Part shown: positions 10,505-20,794 of the stretch, piece by piece
Position numbering within the stretch: the first letter of the stretch is position 1
Layout: each line of letters starts with the position of its first letter
Source: Mycoplasmopsis edwardii
GTDB taxonomy: Bacteria; Bacillota_I; Bacilli_A; Mycoplasmatales; Metamycoplasmataceae
DNA: 64,000 nucleotides
Assembly (NCBI RefSeq): GCF_900476105.1
Contig: NZ_LS991951.1
Span: 186,001 to 250,000, forward strand
Direction: 5' to 3'
Notes under the pieces: generated by a model
Told to the model about the DNA's origin: nothing
Databases searched by the model: none
Seen by the model: the letters and a program-made list of their open reading frames with translations, nothing else
Position numbers and translations under genes: made by a program

Positions 10505-13162
10505 ATGAACGAAAACAAAAAAATAATTTTACATACTATTGTTTTTAAAGAAAAAGCAGTTGCATTTCCTGGCGCAATTGTTGAAAGAGAATTTGAAAAT
10601 GTTGATGACTTTTTAAGTTTTGAAAAAGCAAAGAAAGGTGATACATTCGCAGTTCTTTATCAAGTAGAAAATACTGGTTTAAACTCTAGAGGTATTATTG
10701 CTACATTTTTAAAATTAAACAAGTATGATGGTTCAAAAAAATCAAAACCCAAATATACAATTACATTTAAAGTTAAATCATTTTATGATGCAGAAGAACT
10801 TGGTCTTGTAGTTTTTGATAAAGAAAAAGGCGGGATTATTAAAGAATTAATTGATCAAGCCCGTATTGATGAATTATTAGAAACAAAAGGATTAGGTGGT
10901 TTTGGATTTGGGACTGCTGGTTTTAGAGATGATATTGATCCATTTGATACAATTCTTAATATTAATGATTTAACGTCTGAATTAACTAAAATGACAGATA
11001 TGTTAAAAAATCTTGCAAAACCAATTGAGAATGATAGCAAAACAAGCAGTACATTTGAAAGTTTTGTTCTTGACAAATTACCATTAGAAAAATCAAAAAA
11101 CGCAACTATTTCATGAATTGAAACTTTAATCAATGAAAATAGCGAATATTCAAAATCAGAAAATTATACACAAAGAACTAGAGAATTATTATTTACAATA
11201 TTGTCATATTTAAACGATGAGTTCTTTAACAAAAGTGAACTTTTTGAAGAATTTAGTATGTCAAAAATTACAGAAGTTTTAGTTAAAGTTTCTGATGTAC
11301 TTGGTTTAAGTGCAGAAATTAATCAACAAGTTCAAACAAATATGAATAAAAAGTTATCTATTCAACAAAAAGAATTTATCCTGCGTGAAAAAGTTAAAGT
11401 TCTACAAGAAGAACTTTCAAACATTAATGTCCCAATAAATGAAGATGATTATTCAAGAGATTTAAAAGATAAGGTAAAAAATAAAATTTATCCTGATTCT
11501 GTAAAAAAATTAATTTCAGAAGAAAATAAAAGATCAAGCGAAATGATGCCTGTTTCTCCTGAAGCATCAATTTCAAAAACATATGTTGCTAACCTTAAAA
11601 AACTTCCATGAAGAAAAACACAAAAAGAGTTCTTAGATATCAAATATGCAAGAGAAGTTTTAGATAAATATCATTATGGTCTTGATAAAGTTAAGGAAAG
11701 AATTATTGAATATATCGCTGTTATTATTAACCAAAAATTAAATGACAAAGATACTTCTAAAAAACTTTCTTTAGATTCAGAACATGAAGTTGATATGTCA
11801 TTATTCAAAGAAGATAAAAATGAAAAAGAAACATTTAATAATGTTCCAATCATTTGTTTAGTAGGTCCTCCTGGTACAGGTAAAACTTCATTATCAAAAG
11901 CAATTGCTGAGTCACTGAAAAGAAAATTCATCAAAATTTCATTAGGTGGAGTTCATGATGAAAGTGAAATTAGAGGACATCGTAGAACTTATGTTGGTGC
12001 TATGCCTGGTAAATTAATTAAAGGTATTTTAAAAGCAGAAGTTTCTAACCCTGTTATTTTACTTGATGAAATTGATAAAATGGCTTCTACAAATAAAGGA
12101 GATCCTGCTTCAGCAATGCTTGAAGTGTTAGATCCTGAACAAAATTCAAAATTCCAAGATCACTACCTTGAACATGAATATGACCTTTCAAAAGCAATCT
12201 TCATTGCTACTGCAAATTATTATGAAAATATTCCTCACGCATTAATTGACCGTGTAGAAGTAATTGAGCTTTCTTCATACACATTAACCGAAAAAATCAA
12301 TATTGCTAAAAATCACTTATTACCAAAAGTTATTGAACAAGTAGGATTAAAAGAAAACTTCTTTAACATTGATGATAAAACTTTTGAATACATCATTAAA
12401 CATTACACAAATGAAGCCGGTGTTCGTGGACTTAAGCGAATTTTAGATAAAATTGCTAGAAAATACACATTAAAATTATTGGAAACACCTGAAAAAGATA
12501 GACCATCTTCATACACAGTAAAAGTTGAAGATTTAGAAGATTTAATTGGGGTTGTTATCTATAAAAGAGAAAGTGAACTAGAAGAAGAAAAACCAGGTAC
12601 AGTAAATGGTTTAGCATATACTTCATATGGTGGTTCAACTTTACAAATCGAAGTAAATATTTACCCAGGTAAAGAGGAAATCAAAATTACTGGTTCATTA
12701 AAAGATGTTATGAAAGAATCTGCGCAAATCTCTTTATCATATGTTAAATCAAATGCAAGTAGATTTGGTATTGAAGAGTTTGATTTTGATAAAAACACAA
12801 TTCACATCCACGTTCCAGAAGGTGCGGTTCCAAAAGATGGACCAAGTGCTGGTGTAACATTTACAACAGCATTAATCTCAGCGCTTAAAAAATTCTCTGT
12901 GCCATCAAAATATGGTATGACAGGAGAAATCACATTACGTGGTAAAGTTTTAGATATTGGTGGTTTAAAAGAGAAATCATTTGCAGCAAGTCAAAAAAGC
13001 ATTAGTACAGTATTTATTCCTGAAGGAAATGTTAAAAACTTAAAAGACATTCCCGAAGAAATCAAAAAAACAATTACTTATATTCCAGTTAAAAATTACG
13101 AAGAAATTTATGATGTAATTTTTATGAATAAAAAACATTTGAAAGAGATTAAAGTTAAATAA
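10505..13162 (+). CDS. lon: ATP-dependent protease Lon
   Basis: An 885-residue cytosolic AAA+ protease that degrades misfolded and regulatory proteins. In order: an N-terminal substrate-binding LON domain and coiled coil (residues 1-430), an AAA+ module with Walker [14 protein letters not shown] (about residue 455) and Walker [11 protein letters not shown], and a C-terminal protease domain with the catalytic Ser in [11 protein letters not shown] (about residue 780) and the catalytic Lys in [14 protein letters not shown]. Three open pieces in one frame join through TGA = Trp. AAAAGGAGA lies before the ATG. Its stop overlaps the next gene's start (TAATG), so the permease is coupled. Confidence 0.97.
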
Positions 13163-14619
13163 TGAATAAGCATTTTACTGCTAAATCATTTACATTTTTT
13201 ACTATTAACTTTATTGTTGGTTTAGGTTTTATATCAACAATAACCACAGTTTTAAAATTAGGATATTGAGGCTACTTAGTTATTGCTTTATCTTTATTAA
13301 CTGTTTTAGGAACTTCATTAGTATTTTCTAGATTATCAAATAAGTATAGCGATCACTATGGTGGATCATACGCTTTTGCTAGAAATATTGATGATGATAT
13401 TGCTAATAACACTTATTCAATGGAATATAATTCGAAACAAAATACTTCAACAAGAACGAAAAAAAGTTTTTTAAGAAACTTTATTTTCTTTATTGGGTGA
13501 AACCAATTTATACAAAGTCCAATTTTATCTTCGATTTCACCATTACTTTTATCAAGTGTTATTGAAGGTATTTTAGGAGAAAATGTCCCAAACAAACTTG
13601 CAATATTATGAATTATCAGAACACTTTCTGTTGTTATATTTGCATTATTAATAATTATTTCAACACTAGGATTAAAACTAAGTACAAAAGTAATTTTTGC
13701 AACATCAATTGTTAAATGATCAATTTTAGCCATTGGTATTGTTTTGATCATGACTCAAATTTCGTTAGATGGATATTCTCAAAGTTTAGAAGCAACAAAA
13801 AATATTTCAGCTAAAACCATTTTCTCAAGCACATTATTATTCATTTTTGCTTTTGCAGGAATTGAAGATATGGCTGCAATGACCAAAGATGTTCACTTTA
13901 AAAACTTTAGAACAATTTTACTAACAGCAATTGGTGCTATATTTGTGTTTTATATGGGTGTTTATACAGTTATGCTTGGTCTTGAACAAAGCGGAGCAAT
14001 AAACAATAAGTTTTACCATTATTATTCACTTGCTTTAGGTACATTTGGTTTGGTTTTATTCATCATTGGATTTATATCAAATGATATCGGATATAAAATT
14101 ACTCAAACTGTTTCAACAGCAAGAAAACTTGTTCCTTTAGCAGAAGATAATTTAATTCACGAAATGTTTTCCGAACACAACTCAAAACAAGAATATAAAA
14201 AGGCAATTATATTTGTCGCAATATTTACATTAATATCAATGATTTCATTATCATTATATGTTTTATTGGCACAAAAACCTGGTGAAGAAAACTACTTCGA
14301 TGCTGTTATCAATATGAGCTGTGTTGCATTGCTAGTAGAAGATATTTTCACATTCATTGTCGCTTTTGTTTTACAAAAGAAAAAGAAAATTGAAAAAATA
14401 CCATTTTGAGAACAAGTTATTTATTTTTTAAGTATTATTTGAGCAGGGTTTTTAGTTTTAACATTCTTTGTTCCTAACATCTTAGGAGAAAGCATAAGCG
14501 CATCAGAAATCTTCACAATTATTGGATATTTTGTATTTATTTTAATAGGATTTGGAATAAGATATTATTCATATAGACACAAGAAATATTTATTAAAGAA
14601 ACAAATTAAAATTAGTTAA
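13162..14619 (+). CDS. APC-superfamily amino acid permease
   Basis: A 485-residue membrane protein that overlaps the lon stop by one base. Helix 1 contains the unwound motif (NFIVGLGFISTITTV) expected of the APC fold. About 12 hydrophobic helices follow, with FAFAGIEDMAAMTKDV in helix 6, where APC carriers have a comparable F-x-G-x-E segment. The substrate cannot be told; family members take up amino acids by proton exchange or antiport. Mycoplasmas depend on imported amino acids, and coupling to Lon is common to several of them. A hairpin terminator follows 14 bases downstream. Confidence 0.85.
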
Positions 14620-14632
14620 TTATTTATATAAG

Positions 14633-14657
14633 CTAACCAAGTTGTTGGTTAGTTTTT
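14633..14657 (+). terminator. Rho-independent terminator after the permease gene
   Basis: Stem ctaaccaa/ttggttag with loop gttg, followed by TTTTT. Confidence 0.85.
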
Positions 14658-15201
14658 GTATACATATTGATAAAGTAAGTTGATAAAAAAGCAATATATA
14701 AATAATTAATACTAAAAAGATGTTTACTAAAGATTATTCTAATCTAAAAAATTATTTAGTGAAAAATGATAATATTTTTACTTATTCTCAAAACTCATCA
14801 TACCCATTCATGTTAAAAAAAATTTATTAAATATTATTACTAAAAATACTATATTAAGAAAAGTTTATTAGCGTTATCTTTAGATGATTTTTTCCAAAAT
14901 TAAAAAAATGCTGAAGAGTATAAAGAATTATTGTGTGCATTTATAAGAAAAGTGGTTAGATGGTATTTTTTCCCTTATAAAACACATAGTTTTAAATCTA
15001 TACATTTTATTAAATTAAAAAAATCTTGACTACTCATTTTTTAATTATTTTTATTAGTTTTTTAATATTAAAAGTAAAATTTTATTTATGGTACAAAATT
15101 TAAAGTATCAACAAGAACAATAACAAGATATGGAACTTTTTTAAAACAAAATCCAAATCAAAATTTAAATGAAATTAAACACGGAAATAGGAGAATCAAA
15201 A
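14658..15201. pseudogene. Gene-poor stretch with coding relics, including an IS3-type orfA fragment
   Basis: No intact gene is seen over about 540 bases. Around 14718-14830 a short frame (MFTKDYSNLKNYL...) ends early, and 14911-15050 reads as a broken protein (YKELLCAFIRKVVRWYFF). From about 15090 to 15211 a frame reads KFKVSTRTITRYGTFLKQ, ending NEIKHGNRR; this resembles the helix-turn-helix part of the first protein of IS3/IS1138-like elements. I read the stretch as decayed mobile DNA. Confidence 0.5.
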
Positions 15202-15417
15202 ATGAGAAATAAATCAAACAGAAGCTGAATAGCATTAGTATTACTTTCATTTTTCTTAGGAGTATTAGGAATAGATAGATTTTATGCAGGTAGAACACTT
15301 TTAGGTCTACTAAAACTATTTACAGCAGGCGGTTTTGGTATAATAGCACTTATTGACTTTATACTTGCTTTATTAGGATTAATGAAAGATTCAGATGGTC
15401 TTTACATTAGACCATAA
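15202..15417 (+). CDS. Small TM2-domain membrane protein
   Basis: 71 residues, with ATAGGAGAA before the ATG. The sequence RSWIALVLLSFFLGVLGIDRFYAGRT, a Gly-rich turn (TAGGFGIIALIDFILALLG) and the end DSDGLYIRP fit the TM2 domain: two helices with the conserved G-x-x-G-x-D-R-F-Y-x-G turn. The function of bacterial TM2 proteins is unknown. It stands alone between insertion-sequence relics, so it may have travelled with them. Confidence 0.8.
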
Positions 15418-15445
15418 AAAATAAAAAACAACAATCTAAACAGGT

Positions 15446-15519
15446 AAAATTTTTTCGGACACTTTGATCCTATTCGGATTCAATTCTTGGATTTAACAAA
15501 AATTGAATCCGAATAGGAT
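15446..15519 (+). repeat. Inverted-repeat end with 19-bp hairpin, left copy
   Basis: The 20-mer aaaattttttcggacacttt (15446-15465) is followed by a perfect 19-bp stem (15467-15485 with 15501-15519, 15-base loop) and then a T-rich stretch. The same unit is present inverted at 20601-20676: the 20-mer is exact and the stem differs by compensatory base pairs. I read it as the end of an insertion sequence with a built-in terminator that also stops the TM2 gene. Confidence 0.8.
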
Positions 15520-16728
15520 TTTGTTTTTACATTTTTATTCTTTTATAATTATATAAATTTACAAATTCATTAATTTTGTATGATAATTCATCAAAATTCA
15601 TTTGATGACACTTCATAGAAAAGCCAAAAAAAATTTCGCTTTTAAGTATCGAAAAAAATACTCAATTTCACGATTATCTAAACTATTACCAATTCTAGAC
15701 ATTGATATCTTTCCGTTTAAAGATTTAATTTTATCAATATAATCTATTGAAGAATATGCAGAACCACGATCTGAATGCAAAATAAAATTATTTTTTAAAT
15801 TTTGTATTATTAATATTACTTAAAACTAATTGAGTATCATTATTTAATGATATTTCATATGTTACAAACTTTGTTTTATGATCAGTTATATCTGATAAAT
15901 ATGATTTTGATTAATATCTTTTGGTGCTGGTATATAAGTTACATCGGTTGCGTAAATTATATTATTTTTTGAATTATAATCTCTTTGAACCAAATCCGCA
16001 AACTTAACATTAGTATTTTTATGTTCTTTTTGTCTCTTTTTTCTACGTACAAAAGTGAATAAATTTAATCTTTTCATATAGTTACCAAGTGTTTTTGGGT
16101 TCACTTTAATGTTATAAGTTAAAAATAAATATTTGGATAATCTTCTTCCATATCTCATTTTGTTATCAGTAAAACTTTGACGAATAACTTCTTCGTGTTT
16201 AATAAGTTTTTGTTTTTTAATTTTTTAACTTTTAACTTTTCATAATATGTTGATCTGGCTATTAATAGAATCTTTGCTATGTTTCTAGATGAAAGCTTTT
16301 CTATTTTTTTGATATTTTTAACATCAAGATCAATGTTATTTTTATTAAAAATTATGTAGTAATATTTTATAACCGCATCTTTTTCATCATCTTTTAGGGT
16401 ATCAATTCATGTATAGTCGAGAACTTTCCTTTTCTTTCTCCCTACGCCTTTACATTTTTTGCTTGCTCTACCAGTTTTTGACTGAATATTCATATTCAAA
16501 TGATACATTTTTCTTTTTTCAACATTCCTTTTAATGATTCTTTATTCCAATAATTTTGTCTAATTGAAAAAGAGATTTGTTCAAACTCAAATTTCTAATC
16601 CTGCGATTCTTGAAGTCATCATATGCATTGAAGATTTTTACTCATTCTCCTGTTTTTAAACATCTCATAAATATTATTCTTTTAAATGTGTGAAAAAATC
16701 ACCCGGAAGTGTCCGAATGATTTTTACC
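15520..16728 (-). mobile_element. Degenerate IS3-family insertion sequence (IS1138-like)
   Basis: Several broken frames on the minus strand add up to an IS3-type transposase. From upstream to downstream they are: an orfA-like tail (GVGRKKRKVLDYTWIDTLKDD near 16400-16450), a linker (KLIKHEEVIRQSFTDNKMRYGRRLSKYLF near 16150-16210), the best open piece at 15886-16158 with the catalytic-region motif IIYATDVTYIPAP, and further down HSDRGSAYSS and RIGNSLDNREIEYFF (15640-15780), the D and E of the DDE triad. Frameshifts and stops make it inactive. The right end carries ggaagtgtccgaatgattttt (16705-16725), matching inverted the left end at 15446-15465. Confidence 0.8.
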
Positions 16729-16781
16729 ATACTAAAAAGTGTTCGTTTGTTTTTTCTGATCTAATATCTTAGAAAACTTTT

Positions 16782-18368
16782 TTATTCTTCAGTTACTTCT
16801 TCTGAAATATCTTTAATATTGCCGATTTGATTTTGTGTTATTCGATTAACATCAAGTAAAAAGTTTTGTTTATAAAACTTTTCTTGGAAAGCTTTATCAA
16901 TTTTTTTAATTGTATTTTCTTCTATATTTCTAATTTTATCTTTAATTTTTTCTGACTCTAACTTGATTGTATCTGCAAATTTAGAAATATCTGATAATCT
17001 TTCTTGTAGTCTTTCAAAATTTTCTCTAATGTTTTTATCGAAGAATTCTTCAAACTCTTTTATTATTCTTTCTTTTTGTTTAAAATTCATTTCTTTATAA
17101 GAAATTTCAGTTTGTTTTTCAAAAAGCATTCTTAACATTTTGACTAAAGAAATAAATGTTACGTCTCTAACAACAAAAATATTATTATAGTTTCTTGCAA
17201 AATTTATGAATATAGACTCATCAGGGTTCAATTCTGTAACCAATATTCCAAAATTAGCTCCATAATTTTTGACATCTTTGGCTAATTTGTCATAAAATTC
17301 CGCATTTTTCTTTGAACCGTCTTCTGTTAATTTTGCCTTTGCTTCTATCACTAATTTCCCGATTACATTATCTTCATTTTTTTTATCTAGAAACTCTATA
17401 ACAATATCTGGCATTCTGCCGTTTATTGCTTGTGTTGCTTTATTAAATCTAATACTTGTATCCATACTAAAAGAATCTTCAAGCATATTTAATAAGTGAT
17501 CTTCAAATTCATTACCGATTGTCTTAATATTATTGTTTTTTCAACTTGATTTTGATCTTGCTTCAATTAATTGTCCATTTAATTTATTAATTTCTGCAAC
17601 TTTATCATTAATAATATTATCTTTATTATTTTTCTCTTCCTCGAGGAATTTTATTTTTTCATCTTTGTATAATGAATTCGCATTTAACATATTTATTTTA
17701 TCTTCAAGTTCTTTACGAAGATATAAAAGAGCCATTTCTTTTTCTTGCTTATGATTTGACACTTGAGCTTTTAACGTATTTATTTCTGTTTCAAACTTTG
17801 AAATTTTTTCTTGCATTTCAAGTTTTTTATTTAAATTAAATCTTTTTTCATTCTCATCATTTTCCTTTTTTAATAAAGAGACTTTTTCATTAAATTCTTT
17901 CTCTTTGCGAGAAAGTAATTCTGCTTGATTTTTTATCTTGTTTTGAATATCATTAAATTCAAGTTCTTTTTTAGTAGCTATAAGTTCTCTTTCTTTTCTT
18001 AAAGCTTCATTTAAATCTGCATTGAACTTTGTTGATAATAATTTTGTATTTTTTTCAATTTCTTCTTTTAATAAAGATTGATGCTTTTCTAATAACTCAT
18101 TTTTTTCTGATTCAAATTTAATGATTAAATCATTATATTCTTTTGATTCAGTAACTTTTTTTGAAAAGTGTTCTTGTGCCTTATTATATATTTCCTCTTC
18201 TTTGGCTCTTGAAATAATATTTGAAGCTTTAGATATATAACTAGTTATTTCTTTTGAACCAGCATCTAAAATTTCTTTTAATGAAATAAAATCACCAGGT
18301 TGTGCATTTTCAAGAAGTTCAAATTCCATTTCATCTAAATTTTTAATTTTTATAAGTATTTTTTTCAT
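16782..18368 (-). CDS. DUF2130-family protein with long coiled coil
   Basis: 528 residues, read through a TGA (Trp) at 17541-17543. Residues about 60-280 are charged, heptad-like coiled coil (KNELLEKHQSLLKEEIEKN). Residues 285-450 hold a nuclease-like core: GNEFEDHLLNML, then GRMPDIVIEFLDKKNEDNVIGKLVIEAKAK, with D and E-x-K spaced as in restriction-endonuclease-like folds, and KDVKNYGANFGILVTE. This is the DUF2130 layout; its role is unknown, though a DNA-processing or defence role is often suspected. AAGGAA precedes the ATG. It lies between insertion-sequence remains, so it may be acquired. Confidence 0.75.
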
Positions 18369-19106
18369 ATTAATTCCTTTCGTTTTTTTGATAATTTAAT
18401 TATATACTTTTCGAAAACCAAAAACCCAAAAAACAAGTAAATCTTCTTTTTTATTAGAGTAAAATATGAGGGAATTCTGTCATGGAAAAACTAACTTTTA
18501 TCTCTATATAATAGTGATAAAAGTTTTATCAATAATTTATTTTTATACTTTATCATTCAATTTAAATACTGTTTTTACAGGACATTTTTAAAAAATTTTT
18601 TCTTGCAAAAAAACTAAATTAATAAAAAAGTTATTTTTTGCAAAAGATAGACTAGGAAAAATCACACGGAAGTGTCTGAATGGTTTTCCCGGTCTAGAAC
18701 TTTAACCTTAGTGACTTTTTTAAAACAATTGTTACATTGAAATTTTTGATATTTTAATAAATCTTTAGAATGTTTGCTAGTTATAAGATTAATTTCGTTT
18801 TTTATTGCTATCATGTCTCTTTTTATTTTTTTAGATACTTTTTTGAATTGATATACCTTGACTAATTTCAAAAAAAGCATTATAAATTGAATCAATGTCC
18901 ATTTGTTTTTTCTGCAAATTTCTAGTTAGTTCTAATTTTTTGAAACTTTCAAATGGCATCAATATTTTCAGCAATCTCATAATGAGTATATTTATTTTCT
19001 TTCTTTGATTGATCAAAAATACAGATTCATTTTTCTAAATTTTTCTTTAAAATATTAATGTATCATTTCTTATTTTTGCACAATTATTTTATTATAGGAT
19101 ACATAA
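18369..19106 (-). pseudogene. Decayed region with an insertion-sequence end and a broken gene
   Basis: 18369-18655 holds only AT-rich DNA with the DUF2130 promoter. At 18656-18690 a sequence close to that at 16694-16726 (ggaagtgtctgaatggtttt) is another copy of the insertion-sequence end. From about 19080 down to 18662 on the minus strand several frames read like one frameshifted protein: LEKWICIFDQSKKENKYTHYE, then YNAFFEISQGISIQK, then a C-x-x-C segment (FQCNNCFKKVTK). I do not recognise the family; stops and frameshifts make it a pseudogene. Confidence 0.5.
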
Positions 19107-19143
19107 AAAAGTCATATGCATGTTTAACTTGCATATGACTTTT
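19107..19143. terminator. Strong bidirectional hairpin
   Basis: A 14-bp stem aaaagtcatatgca/tgcatatgactttt with a 9-base loop. It lies between the broken gene and the membrane protein end, and could stop transcription of the latter on the minus strand. 19144-19258 contains nothing else I can name. Confidence 0.75.
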
Positions 19144-19258
19144 CTAATTAATATTTTTTATGCAAAATCAATGTTGTGCTTGACTTTGTATTTTGAAAAC
19201 ATTGACTTTTTGAGCCAATGTTTTCTTTGTTTGAATACTACCTTTTTATGTAAGACTC

Positions 19259-20383
19259 CTATTTATTGATTTTAAATATTTTTTTCACTTTTTTTATTAT
19301 GAATCATTTTGAAATGAATATTATTAAAACTGTGATTGATATAATAGCAATCATTGTGAATAAAAATATATTATTGATTTCAGCTATGGAAATGAAATGT
19401 TTGAACCAATTAATGAAAATAGCGATAAATAAAATATCTATTAAAAGTGCAACAATTAAAGACAATAATAAATATATAAAGTTATTTCTTTTTGTTGTAG
19501 TATATATGTCTTTTCTGATTTCATTATTAACTAACGATATATCTATTTGTTTGAGATATTTTAATAATAATAAGTTAAAATATGAAGGAAATTTTGGTTC
19601 TTTAAAATTTTTATCAAATTCTTCATCAGATAAACCCTGAGCATTACTTTTATAGCTTTTATATGCAAAAAATAAACAAATAACTAATAAATTAGCCGCA
19701 ATAACCAACGAAATGGGTTGTATATAAAATAAGAAAATTTCAATAATTTTTTGTGTATATTCATTAGTCTTTGATTTTTGAAACGGTATTAAAAATCCTA
19801 AAATGATTAATAAAAAGAAATTAACATATATGAAAATAATAAAAGTTAAAGTCAATTTTTTCTTTTTTAACCATCTTTCAAGATAAAAAACAATAGATTC
19901 CATTAGTAACCACCTCCTATGTATATAATCAGTTAACAAATCAATTTCATCAAAAGTTAATTCAAATTCATTAAAATTAATTATATTATTAGTTAATCTA
20001 TTTACATTTAAAATGATTTCCTTAATTTTTTGATATCAATTTTCATTAATTGATTTTACAAATATAGCTTCAATATTAACATCATCTATTTTTGGAATCA
20101 GAAACTTTGGATAAAATCCTAAATTCTTTTCTATAATAATTTTTTGAATATGTTTTATATCATTAAAAAACAATGAATTTAGATGCGAAATTCTAATATC
20201 ATATTTGTTAAAAATTAATAAATCAATATCGTTATTTTTCCTTTTTAATAAGTTATAAAATTTTAAAACAGTACTTCCTTGAATAATTTTGGCATAATTA
20301 GGATTATTGTTATTTAATATATTTTTTAAATCTTTTTTTGTACATAATAAACTTAAATTTGATAACTGATATAAAATAAAAAT
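19259..20383 (-). CDS. Putative nucleotidyltransferase-membrane fusion protein, start uncertain
   Basis: On the minus strand the frame is open from 20383 to a TAG at 19259-19261, about 374 residues. The N-terminal part (IIQGSTVLKFYNLLKRKNNDIDLLIFN) resembles the G-S/T...D-x-D core of nucleotidyltransferases such as AbiEii-type proteins. The C-terminal 210 residues have four hydrophobic helices. No ATG opens the long frame. An ATG at 20343-20345 would enter it only if the following A7 tract (20332-20338) lost one A; otherwise an ATT after AAAGGGG at 20381-20383 may serve. A strong GGAGGTGG plus ATG at 19901-19903 could start a separate 214-residue membrane protein. I do not assign a function. 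Confidence 0.4.
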
Positions 20384-20600
20384 TTATTTTCCCCTTTCTT
20401 AATAATATTATAACCAAAGTCAGAAATGTGCTATTCATATTGGGTAATATCATATATTTTTTGTGAAAACTTTTCATACTACATTTGTGTGTAAAAAACT
20501 GAATTGTCAACCAAGTTCAAGTAAACGGTGATTTTTTATACACTTTAACACTTTTCTGATCCTATTGATTAGACAAGTCAAGCGCAAAAGTATAAAACAA
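20384..20600. other. Intergenic stretch before the right inverted repeat
   Basis: It holds only short, AT-biased frames on both strands with no recognisable product. AAAGGGG on the minus strand near 20391-20396 may be the ribosome site of the preceding minus-strand gene. Confidence 0.4.
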
Positions 20601-20676
20601 AATCCTATTCGAATTCAATTTTTGGTTAAATCCAAGAATTGAATTCGAATAGGATTAAAGTGTCCGAAAAAATTTT
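20601..20676 (-). repeat. Inverted-repeat end with 20-bp hairpin, right copy
   Basis: Reverse complement of the 15446-15519 unit: a stem at 20601-20620 with 20637-20656, then aaagtgtccgaaaaaatttt (20657-20676). Stem changes relative to the left copy are paired, so the hairpin is kept. It marks the right border of the accessory island. Confidence 0.8.
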
Positions 20677-20794
20677 CCCTATTTATTTTGATGTGTTTTT
20701 TAAATTCATATAATGAGCCGATTATTCATATAATTTTCTGAACTTTAATTTCAATAAAGTCAAAAATCCTTTAAAATTTCATAGAAAGGAAAAA

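Noticed and set aside
11674-11934. Antisense frames within lon and other large genes
   Set aside because: They have no ribosome site and mirror conserved coding sequence on the other strand.
19266-19640. Plus-strand frame of 124 residues
   Set aside because: It is the antisense shadow of the minus-strand membrane protein gene; only the latter has a good ribosome site and clear helices.
20310-20510. Minus-strand frame of 66 residues
   Set aside because: It has no recognisable product and overlaps the start region of the nucleotidyltransferase-like frame; its last codons are just the alternate frame around the A7 tract.
15446-20676. An active composite transposon
   Set aside because: The transposase is broken by frameshifts and stops, and I see no target-site duplication outside the repeats.
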